From Deferribacterales bacterium UBA4806 (lineage in GTDB: Bacteria > Chrysiogenota > Deferribacteres > Deferribacterales > UBA228): a DNA stretch of 26,957 nt. The position numbers and the translations under genes are program-made. The notes beneath the pieces are model-generated. The model did no database searches. It worked only from the letters and a program-made list of their open reading frames with translations, and was not told the DNA's origin. Location: the NCBI GenBank assembly GCA_002402635.1, contig DHGE01000107.1, positions 1 to 26,957 on the forward strand, in the 5' to 3' direction. This document shows positions 16,962 through 23,377 of the stretch, piece after piece; the first letter of the stretch is position 1; each line of letters starts with the position of its first letter.

Positions 16962-17802
16962 TTTCTATAGTCTTTTTTAGTTTTTTTATAAATATATCAA
17001 CTATCCCTCTGTTAAGACCTAAACCCATATAATAGGTGCTATCATTATATGTTATATTAAGTATCGATAAATTTTTTATATACTTTTTTACAGTTGATTT
17101 AATAACACTACTATTACTATTTATATCTTCCTCTATATGATTGCCAGCTGTAAACATAAATGGAATAAAAAGAGCCTTGTTGTAAGTTTTATGAGACAAT
17201 CTTTTAGTTAATATGTCCATTCCTGGTTGACCATCTATTGTAACCAGAACAGCATTGTCATAATTATTATCTATATAATTTGCTAAATTTAAGTAGATGT
17301 CCTTAAAGTTGCCCAACTTTTCTTTTGTTCCATGGGCTACTATAATATTTAGACCTTCGGAAGAAAAGAATTTACTAACAACATCTAAAACAGCTTTCAT
17401 ATCTAAATCATCATGTATTAATGGCGTTGATAGATAAATTTTCATACTACTAAACTTTTTACTAAATTTTTTAGCATCTTCTAATAATAGTAAATATTCG
17501 TAGGCAGGAAAAATAAATAGTGGTTGCACAAATACTCTATGATAACCTTCAGCCTCAAGTGTTTGTAATGTTTGACCAAAGGATTGTTCTTTTTTATATT
17601 CTCTAATTTTTTTTGAAGTATATGCCCATTTAATTGTATAATTTGTAAATTGATTATTAGCCATTTTTCTAATATAATTATATGTAGCACTACCCCTACT
17701 TCTTGTTCCAAAGGTTGCAAAAACTATGGCATCCTTCGAATAAACATGGGAAGCTTCAGATAAAATAATAGCCATAACAACCACCATAAATATTCTATTC
17801 AC
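16951..17802 (-). CDS. cbiK: Cobalt chelatase CbiK, periplasmic-type with signal peptide
   Basis: Inserts Co2+ (or Fe2+) into sirohydrochlorin/factor II without ATP. 283 residues: a signal peptide (about 1-22) and a CbiK/class II chelatase fold. Likely active-site residues are His157 in VAHGTKE and His222 in TAGNHIEED, matching His145 and His207 of Salmonella CbiK; Glu102 in FPAYEY probably matches Glu89. A signal peptide is not found in the Salmonella enzyme but is known for the Desulfovibrio CbiK-P, which is periplasmic. The GTG start at 17802 shares its G with the cbiA stop (TAGTG) and has AAGGGA 9 bases upstream. It is followed by two ABC systems. No second, cytosolic chelatase is seen in the window. 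Confidence 0.88.
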   Translation of the reverse strand: MNRIFMVVVMAIILSEASHVYSKDAIVFATFGTRSRGSATYNYIRKMANNQFTNYTIKWAYTSKKIREYKKEQSFGQTLQTLEAEGYHRVFVQPLFIFPAYEYLLLLEDAKKFSKKFSSMKIYLSTPLIHDDLDMKAVLDVVSKFFSSEGLNIIVAHGTKEKLGNFKDIYLNLANYIDNNYDNAVLVTIDGQPGMDILTKRLSHKTYNKALFIPFMFTAGNHIEEDINSNSSVIKSTVKKYIKNLSILNITYNDSTYYMGLGLNRGIVDIFIKKLKKTIESGN

Positions 17803-19127
17803 TAAATTAATCCCTTTAATATGTTGTTCTTAGATAAGAAATGGAAGTGTGTATAACTTGCAAAGGTGTTGTTTTTTAAAAATCCATCATACATATTCTC
17901 TCCAGTTGACAATTTACTTAATTTTAAAACATAGTTTTCATTGCTATGTATAATTGATGAATAATGGAAAATATGACCTTTTGTTTTTTTTCCTCTTTTT
18001 ACACCTAACAAATCAATAAGCAATTCGACATCTACATAACCTAAAGCCTGTCTGTTTTTCTGCATTCCAAAATCTATATTAAAAATGTTGCACATATTAA
18101 ATTTTTCATCATCTATAATAATAGTATGGGACAAATAGAGTAATCCACCACATTCGGCAATTATATTTTTCTTTGTCCTATGGTGGTTTATTATAGATTC
18201 CTTTGTTACATTATTATTTTCTAAATTTTTTGCATATAACTCGGGATAACCACCTCCAATATATAAAAGATCAGCACCTTTAAATCCTTCATTTTTTAGA
18301 GGTGAAAAAAAATGTATTTCGTAACCTAATTGTTCTAGATATTGAAAATTTGTAGAATAATAAAAGTTAAATGCTTCATCAAAAGGGATATATGCATGTT
18401 TTTTTGTTTTTAATCTTTTTATATAAAAGTTTTTGCAGCTGTATTTTATTTCTATATCAGCCATCTTTATTATTTCATCGATATATACATATTTTTTAAT
18501 AATATCGGAGGCTTCATTAAATACTTTTTCATCTATTTCATTAGCAGTTTTTAAACCTAAATGTCTTGATTCAAAAAATGAGCTGTTTAGCCTTGGTATA
18601 ATGCCTAACACTTTAATTTTTGAGTATTTTTTTAAAACATCCATAATGAGAGTTTTTTGATGTTCTGAGGCGATATTGTTCAAAATTATTCCTGCCATAT
18701 CTATATTCTTAGAAAATGCTTCTATCCCCTTTATTGTAATTAAAATACTCTGAGCTGAAGATCCTGGATTTACAATAAAAATCGTAGGAACTTTTAAAAT
18801 TTTAGCTATTTCAAAGGTACTACCCTTAAAATTAGCATTAATACCATCTAAAAAACCCATCACCCCTTCAATTATACCTAAATCTGCCATTAGTAATCGA
18901 CTGAAAAATAGAGTTTTTAAACGAGATTTGCTCATAAAAATTGAATCTAGATTATAGGCATCAGCCTTTGCAGATCTACCTAATAAAGATGTATCTATAT
19001 AATCTGGACCACATTTAAAAGGGGCAATATTGAACCCCATTTCATGTAGATACCTACAGAAGCCACAACTAATGAAGGTTTTGCCTGCATTACTACTAAT
19101 AGAGGTTATGAGAATTGCTTTTTTCAT
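17802..19127 (-). CDS. cbiA: Cobyrinate a,c-diamide synthase
   Basis: ATP- and glutamine-dependent amidation of the a and c side chains of (cobalt-)cobyrinic acid. 441 residues, normal length. N-terminal dethiobiotin-synthetase-like ATPase half: P-loop SISSNAGKTF near 9-18, KCGPDYID near 38-45, EGVMGFLDG near 88-96. C-terminal glutamine amidotransferase half: nucleophile Cys near 326 in AECGGLLYLS, a LGYVDVEL segment and the terminal SYTHFHFLS with the His. It is the first gene of the ten-gene cobalamin/transport operon behind a cobalamin riboswitch. The ATG abuts a perfect hairpin and lies six bases after a short in-frame leader ORF, so it has no free Shine-Dalgarno of its own. Confidence 0.96.
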   Translation of the reverse strand: MKKAILITSISSNAGKTFISCGFCRYLHEMGFNIAPFKCGPDYIDTSLLGRSAKADAYNLDSIFMSKSRLKTLFFSRLLMADLGIIEGVMGFLDGINANFKGSTFEIAKILKVPTIFIVNPGSSAQSILITIKGIEAFSKNIDMAGIILNNIASEHQKTLIMDVLKKYSKIKVLGIIPRLNSSFFESRHLGLKTANEIDEKVFNEASDIIKKYVYIDEIIKMADIEIKYSCKNFYIKRLKTKKHAYIPFDEAFNFYYSTNFQYLEQLGYEIHFFSPLKNEGFKGADLLYIGGGYPELYAKNLENNNVTKESIINHHRTKKNIIAECGGLLYLSHTIIIDDEKFNMCNIFNIDFGMQKNRQALGYVDVELLIDLLGVKRGKKTKGHIFHYSSIIHSNENYVLKLSKLSTGENMYDGFLKNNTFASYTHFHFLSKNNILKGLI

Positions 19128-19128
19128 T

Positions 19129-19158
19129 GTCTCTTATAACATTGTATATATAAGAGAC
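19129..19158 (-). promoter_or_regulatory. Perfect 10-bp hairpin abutting the cbiA start
   Basis: On the transcript, GTCTCTTATA (19158-19149) and TATAAGAGAC (19138-19129) pair perfectly around a 10-base loop, ending one base before the cbiA ATG. No U-run follows, so it is not a terminator. The only weak Shine-Dalgarno-like stretch, AAGAG, is inside the 3' arm. It should block initiation at cbiA unless melted. Confidence 0.6.
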
Positions 19159-19175
19159 TTTATGATGTTAAACAT
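19134..19175 (-). CDS. Predicted 13-residue leader peptide between cobalamin riboswitch and cbiA
   Basis: ATG at 19175 preceded by a strong GGGAGG (19185-19180) with 4-base spacing. It encodes MFNIIKSLIYTML, then TAA. The stop is six bases before the cbiA ATG and in the same frame as cbiA. Its last codons run through the hairpin that abuts the cbiA start, so a ribosome translating it would open that hairpin and end next to the cbiA start. It is too short for coding statistics, so the call rests on the Shine-Dalgarno, position and hairpin. I know of no family for the peptide. Confidence 0.5.
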   Translation of the reverse strand: MFNIIKSLIYTML

Positions 19176-19181
19176 TTTGCC

Positions 19182-19197
19182 TCCCATTTCCCGGGGA
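19182..19197 (-). promoter_or_regulatory. Short stem that can sequester the leader-ORF Shine-Dalgarno
   Basis: On the transcript, TCCC (19197-19194) can pair with GGGA (19185-19182), part of GGGAGG, around an 8-base loop. It lies directly 3' of the riboswitch core, where cobalamin riboswitches place their expression platform. The stem is only 4 bp, so it would need help from the aptamer, such as a loop-loop contact. Confidence 0.35.
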
Positions 19198-19354
19198 TAT
19201 TTTACTTTTTCAGGTATTCTGGCTTATGGGCTACCTACTTGCCTGCCTTCCCGAGCGTTATTTATGCACAGTGGCTTATTGGCTTTTGCTCCCACATACA
19301 GCTGCGGGCACAGCATCCGGATTCTCACCGGATTTCCCTGATCAAAGCATTAAA
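19196..19354 (-). ncRNA. Cobalamin riboswitch (aptamer)
   Basis: On the minus strand the conserved cobalamin-element blocks appear in order: GGGAAATCCGGTGAGAATCC, then GCTGTGCCCGCAGCTGTA, then AAGCCACTG, then CGGGAAGGC, and the B12 box AGCCAGAATACCTG (about 19224-19211). It precedes cbiA by about 70 bases and controls the ten-gene operon; coenzyme B12 binding should lower expression. The outer P1 stem is AT-rich and its ends are uncertain by several bases. No terminator-like hairpin with a U-run follows, so control is probably at translation. Confidence 0.94.
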
Positions 19355-19383
19355 TTTTTACTACATATAATATTTTATTTCAA
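19355..19383 (-). promoter_or_regulatory. Possible promoter of the riboswitch-cbiA operon
   Basis: On the minus strand TTGAAA (19383-19378) and TAAAAA (19360-19355) are 17 bases apart. The -10 is a poor match. The -35 hexamer is the same six base pairs used, on the other strand, by the predicted cobD promoter. Confidence 0.3.
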
Positions 19384-19406
19384 GTATTTTATATTTTAAT
19401 TATAAT
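19378..19406 (+). promoter_or_regulatory. Predicted promoter of the cobD operon, almost no leader
   Basis: TTTCAA (19378-19383), 17-base spacer, TATAAT (19401-19406). Seven bases separate the -10 from the cobD ATG at 19414 and no Shine-Dalgarno exists, so the message may start at or within a base or two of the ATG. Confidence 0.45.
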
Positions 19407-19413
19407 TAAAATT

Positions 19414-20499
19414 ATGTTAACTTTGTATGAGCATGGTGGTAATGTTTATCATGCAGCTAAAACATTAAATGTAAACGTATCCGAAATATTGGATTTAAGC
19501 AGCAATGTCTTACCCTTTTACATTTTAGATAATATTTTAAATAAAGAGCAAAGAGATGCACAAGAATTATTAAAGATTCTAACTAAGCTGCCAGAAGCAT
19601 ATTCTGAAAGTTTGAAATTAAAACTATCAAAAATATTAAATTTATCAGAACAAAATTTATTAATAGGAAGTGGCACAACTGAGTTTATTCAACTTATCTG
19701 TAGTTTATACAATGGCAAAAATGCAGTCCTTTTTATTCCTACTTATAGTGATTATGAGAAATTTCTTCACGCAAATTATGCAAATGTTCAGTTTATTGTG
19801 GCATCAGAGAATAATAACTTTGTACATACACTAAAAAATGAAGAGGCTGTTTTAGAGAATACTGACCTCCTGTTTATCTGTAATCCCAACAATCCTACAG
19901 GATCACTTTTTCCTAAAGATGAAATATTGTATTTAATCAGTAAATATAAAAATACGCTATTCATAGTGGATGAGTCATATATGCCTTTCGTTAAAAATTT
20001 TGCTGAATATAGCCTTATCAATACTTGTGCCGAGAACCTAATATTACTTAACTCATTTTCCAAAATATATGGTCTTCCAGGTTTACGAATTGGCTGGATA
20101 TATTCAGCTAATAAACCACTAATAAACAGAATTATATCACGCCAATCAGGTTGGTCTATTAGCTCTTTGAGTCAAATATTAGGTAATATATTATTGGATT
20201 ATTCTATGGATTTATATATTGAACAATTAAGAAAGAATAAAGAATATTTATATAATAATTTAAAGCTATACAAAGATATTAAAGTATTTGAAAGTTCAGC
20301 CAATTTTTTTATGTTTAAATATTTAAAAGATAATCCAGAAAAAATGTACAACTATTTTTTTCACAACAAAATATTATTAAGACATTTAGGGAATATAAGA
20401 GGCTTAAATAATACTTATTTTAGGGTATCAATCAGTACCAAAGAAAATATTAATTATTTCTTGAATATATTTAAGGAGTATATACAAGTTGAATTGTAA
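19414..20499 (+). CDS. cobD: Threonine-phosphate decarboxylase, CobD-type PLP enzyme
   Basis: Makes (R)-1-amino-2-propanol O-2-phosphate from L-threonine phosphate for the nucleotide-loop linker of cobalamin. 361 residues, about the length of Salmonella CobD. Fold-type I aminotransferase marks: EHGGN near the start, NPNNPTG near 157-163, Asp186 and Glu187 in VDESYMPF, PLP-lysine Lys217 in NSFSKIYG, GLRIGW and the C-terminal arginine in YFRVSI. Histidinol-phosphate aminotransferase is the close alternative by fold; the N-terminal HGGN and the cbiP-cbiB context favour CobD. It heads the plus-strand cobalamin operon, divergent from the riboswitch, and overlaps cbiP by 11 bp. It is not itself behind a riboswitch. 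Confidence 0.87.
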   Translation: MLTLYEHGGNVYHAAKTLNVNVSEILDLSSNVLPFYILDNILNKEQRDAQELLKILTKLPEAYSESLKLKLSKILNLSEQNLLIGSGTTEFIQLICSLYNGKNAVLFIPTYSDYEKFLHANYANVQFIVASENNNFVHTLKNEEAVLENTDLLFICNPNNPTGSLFPKDEILYLISKYKNTLFIVDESYMPFVKNFAEYSLINTCAENLILLNSFSKIYGLPGLRIGWIYSANKPLINRIISRQSGWSISSLSQILGNILLDYSMDLYIEQLRKNKEYLYNNLKLYKDIKVFESSANFFMFKYLKDNPEKMYNYFFHNKILLRHLGNIRGLNNTYFRVSISTKENINYFLNIFKEYIQVEL

Positions 20500-21937
20500 A
20501 ACTTTAATGTTTCAAGGAACTGGTTCGGGCGTTGGAAAATCTCTCTTAGTTGCAGCATTCTGTAGGATTTTAGCAAATAAAGGATTAAAGGTTGCTCCAT
20601 TTAAAGCACAAAATATGTCATTAAACGCCACAGTTTGCCATAATGGTGGAGAAATATCTGCCGCTCAAATGCTGCAGGCAAAAGCAGCCAGAATCATTCC
20701 AAGTGTGATGTTGAATCCGATTTTATTAAAGCCAATGGGTGAAAGAAAATCACAACTTATAATTATGGGTAAGTTTATAAAAAATATTGATTATATTGAA
20801 TACTACAAAATGTGGAAACAAAACTTTGAAGTGGTTAAAGAAGCCTTTGAATCTCTGAAAAAAGAATATGAATATATAATTATAGAAGGTGCAGGATCGC
20901 CAGCTGAAATAAATCTGCAAAAGTATGATATATCAAATATGAAAATAGCACAATATGCTAATTCACCAGTTATAATAGTAGGGGATATTGATAAAGGAGG
21001 GATCTTTGCAGCTTTTAAGGGTACCTATGACTTAATTGAAAAACAATATAAATACTTAATTAAAGGGTTTGTTATAAATAAATTTAGAGGCAATATTGAT
21101 TTGCTTTTGCCAGGAATTGAAATGTTTAATAAAATGATACCACCAAAAATTATTACAGTACTACCAATGATAGAAGATTTGCAACTAGATGATGAAGATT
21201 CACAATTTATAAGATCCAATCATAACAAAGAAAGTAAGCTAAAGGTTGGGATAATCAAATTAAAATATATGTCTAACTTTAACGATTTTTATCCATTGTT
21301 ATCAATAGCAGATCTGTCTGTTGAATATATAGATTCGCCGGAAAAGTTATGTCATTGCGATTTAATAATATTACCAGGTACAAAACAGACAATAGCAGAT
21401 TTAATTTATCTAAAAAACAAAGGTTTTTTTAATAAATTAAAAGAATTAAAAGGAAAGAAGTGGATACTGGGAATTTGTGGTGGATTCCAGATTATGGGAA
21501 GTATGGTTATAGATAACGCCGTAGAATCAAATATAAAGATAGAAGAAGAGGGCTTAAATTTTTTTAATATGGTAACAACTTTTTTTAATGAAAAAGAAGT
21601 CGTGTCAAAAAGCTATACTGGCCTTGGACCATTAGCTAATACAAAAATTGAAGGTTACGAAATACACTCTGGGAATTCAACATTATTTGAAGATTATACA
21701 GATCTATTGACTGAAAAACATAAACTTATAATTGATTATCAATCTAAAACAATTGGTACTTATATACATGGTGTTTTTAATAATTTTGACTTTACAAAAT
21801 ATTTTCTAAAGTTATTAAATGATTATATAGATGTTGATATTTATAGATTTTATAATACTGAAAAAGAACTCGATAAACTAGCACATATTATTGAGAAAAA
21901 TTGTGAATCTTCATTTATCAAATCTTTTTTTAATTAA
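20489..21937 (+). CDS. cbiP: Cobyric acid synthase
   Basis: Amidates the b, d, e and g side chains of adenosylcobyrinate a,c-diamide using ATP and glutamine. 482 residues, slightly short for the family. N-terminal ATPase half: P-loop GTGSGVGKS near 10-18, PFKAQNMSLNA, EGAGSPAEINL and GDIDKGGIFA. C-terminal glutamine amidotransferase half: Cys near 330 in GICGGFQIMG and His near 427 in GTYIHGVF. The start is TTG 20489 with AAGGAG 10 bases upstream, inside the end of cobD; the next ATG (codon 7) would remove the strand before the P-loop. It overlaps the following cbiB frame. Confidence 0.95.
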   Translation: MNCKTLMFQGTGSGVGKSLLVAAFCRILANKGLKVAPFKAQNMSLNATVCHNGGEISAAQMLQAKAARIIPSVMLNPILLKPMGERKSQLIIMGKFIKNIDYIEYYKMWKQNFEVVKEAFESLKKEYEYIIIEGAGSPAEINLQKYDISNMKIAQYANSPVIIVGDIDKGGIFAAFKGTYDLIEKQYKYLIKGFVINKFRGNIDLLLPGIEMFNKMIPPKIITVLPMIEDLQLDDEDSQFIRSNHNKESKLKVGIIKLKYMSNFNDFYPLLSIADLSVEYIDSPEKLCHCDLIILPGTKQTIADLIYLKNKGFFNKLKELKGKKWILGICGGFQIMGSMVIDNAVESNIKIEEEGLNFFNMVTTFFNEKEVVSKSYTGLGPLANTKIEGYEIHSGNSTLFEDYTDLLTEKHKLIIDYQSKTIGTYIHGVFNNFDFTKYFLKLLNDYIDVDIYRFYNTEKELDKLAHIIEKNCESSFIKSFFN

Positions 21938-22874
21938 TTTTTTTATAATTGCAATTGCAATTGTTTTGGATATTATTTTTGGCGAACTCCCATTAAAACT
22001 GCATCCTGTTGTTTACATTGGTAAAACAATTACTTTTTTTGAAAAATTACTTTATCCCTTTAAAAACAAAAAGTTAGGTGGTTTATTATTAGTTGTTTCA
22101 ACAGTATTAGTTGTTATATCAACTATTGTAATTATAGCAGTTATATTTTTAAAAATTAATTTTTTATTATTTTTAATTTTTTACTTGCTCATTGCTTTTT
22201 CACTAATCAGCATAAAATCGCTAAAAGAACACTCCATTTCAGTATATGATAATTTAAAGAACAACAGTTTGGAGGGAGCAAAACATTCACTATCTTTAAT
22301 AGTCAGTAGAGATGTGAATTTAATGAACAAAGAAAAAATTATCACTTCAACTGTTGAATCAATATCTGAAAATTTTGTTGATGCTATCCTTTCCCCACTT
22401 TTTTACATGACAATACTTGGTGTGTTTGGGGGTCTATTATATAAAATTATTAATACCTTAGATTCGATGGTAGGCTATAAAAATGATAAGTATCTCAATT
22501 TTGGTTATTTTGCTGCGAAATTAGATGACCTATTAAATTTCATACCAGCACGCATTAGCATATTATTTATTGCCATAGCTTCTTATATTTGTGAGAAAAG
22601 TTTCTTTAAATCAATTAGCACTTTTCTAAGATTTAGATTGTGCCATGAAAGTCCAAATTCAGGGCATGCCATGTCAGCTTTTGCAGGAGCTCTTGATATA
22701 ACATTGGGAGGACCTACTTATTATTTTGGGAAGTTAGTTAATAAACCAATTATTGGTGGAGGTAGTAGAAAAATTATAGATGAATCAGTAATAGCAGATG
22801 CCATTAACTTGATGACTGTTAGCTCTCTCACATTTCTATATCTTATTATAATATTAATTGTTATTATATACTAA
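21903..22874 (+). CDS. cbiB: Adenosylcobinamide-phosphate synthase (membrane)
   Basis: Joins adenosylcobyric acid with aminopropanol phosphate, the product of CobD. About 323 residues with several hydrophobic segments, as usual for this inner-membrane enzyme. Family marks: VLDIIFGELP and HPVVYIG near the N-terminus, SRDV, STVESISENFVDAILSPLFY, a NTLDSMVGY segment, ARIS and SPNSGHAMSAFAGAL. I chose GTG 21903; an in-frame TTG at 21891 is also possible, and neither has a good Shine-Dalgarno. Either start lies inside cbiP (35-47 bp overlap), so translation is probably coupled. The stop overlaps the next ATG (TAATG). Confidence 0.92.
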   Translation: MNLHLSNLFLINFFIIAIAIVLDIIFGELPLKLHPVVYIGKTITFFEKLLYPFKNKKLGGLLLVVSTVLVVISTIVIIAVIFLKINFLLFLIFYLLIAFSLISIKSLKEHSISVYDNLKNNSLEGAKHSLSLIVSRDVNLMNKEKIITSTVESISENFVDAILSPLFYMTILGVFGGLLYKIINTLDSMVGYKNDKYLNFGYFAAKLDDLLNFIPARISILFIAIASYICEKSFFKSISTFLRFRLCHESPNSGHAMSAFAGALDITLGGPTYYFGKLVNKPIIGGGSRKIIDESVIADAINLMTVSSLTFLYLIIILIVIIY

Positions 22875-23344
22875 TGAAAAATAAATATTATCCTTTTATA
22901 TTCGATCTATCGGATAAAAGACTACTATTTGTGGGCGGTGGAAAAGTAGCCGAAAGGAAAATTTTATTACTTTATAAAATTGCCAATATTACAATAATAG
23001 CACCTAAAGTAACAAAGATATTAGAAGAATTATTTACAAACAAGGCAGTTAAAATTAATTATAAAACATTTGAAGATAATGATTTAAAGGAAAACTACAC
23101 ATTAGTTTTTGCCTGTACTAATAGTGTTGAACTAAATAGAAAAATTGGCTTGCTATGCCAAAAAAACAAAATGCTTGTTTTTGTTGCAGGGGATAAAGAA
23201 CTATCAGATTTTTATATGCCCGCTGTATTTAAAAATGAGAAATACCTTATTGCTCTCTCAACTTATGGTAATTCACCTACTAGTGCAAAAAAAATTAGAG
23301 ATTATATTAAAGGTATTTTGACAAATTATAATTTTCAATTATAA
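22874..23344 (+). CDS. Precorrin-2 dehydrogenase-like protein (Met8/SirC/CysG N-terminal family), catalytic Asp replaced
   Basis: NAD+-dependent oxidation of precorrin-2 to sirohydrochlorin is the family reaction, feeding sirohaem and the cobalt-early cobalamin route. 156 residues: a Rossmann domain with VGGGKVAERK near 20-29, FACTN near 79-83, and a short dimerisation part. It lacks the longer C-terminal helical domain of Met8/SirC. The conserved motif usually read as NVADDPELCDF is FVAGDKELSDF here (103-113). The position matching the invariant Asp104 of CysG (Asp141 of Met8p) is Gly106, and Asn is Phe103. The ATG shares a base with the cbiB stop. The last gene of the plus-strand cobalamin operon; SUMT lies in the divergent operon. 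Confidence 0.85.
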   Translation: MKNKYYPFIFDLSDKRLLFVGGGKVAERKILLLYKIANITIIAPKVTKILEELFTNKAVKINYKTFEDNDLKENYTLVFACTNSVELNRKIGLLCQKNKMLVFVAGDKELSDFYMPAVFKNEKYLIALSTYGNSPTSAKKIRDYIKGILTNYNFQL

Positions 23345-23377
23345 TTATTTATAATTTATAATTTATAAAGGTGGCTC

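Noticed and set aside
19129..19158. Hairpin before cbiA as a transcription terminator of the riboswitch
   Set aside because: It is followed by AATGAAAAAAG on the transcript, no U-run, and overlaps the gene start.
19030..19341. 103-codon plus-strand ORF across the cobalamin riboswitch and cbiA start
   Set aside because: It overlaps a strongly conserved structured RNA and the cbiA N-terminus on the other strand; the protein resembles nothing and has no ribosome site.
23345..23370. Tandem TTATAATT units before the chemoreceptor as a regulatory repeat array
   Set aside because: Only about three short AT-only units in a 33-bp gap; indistinguishable from low complexity.
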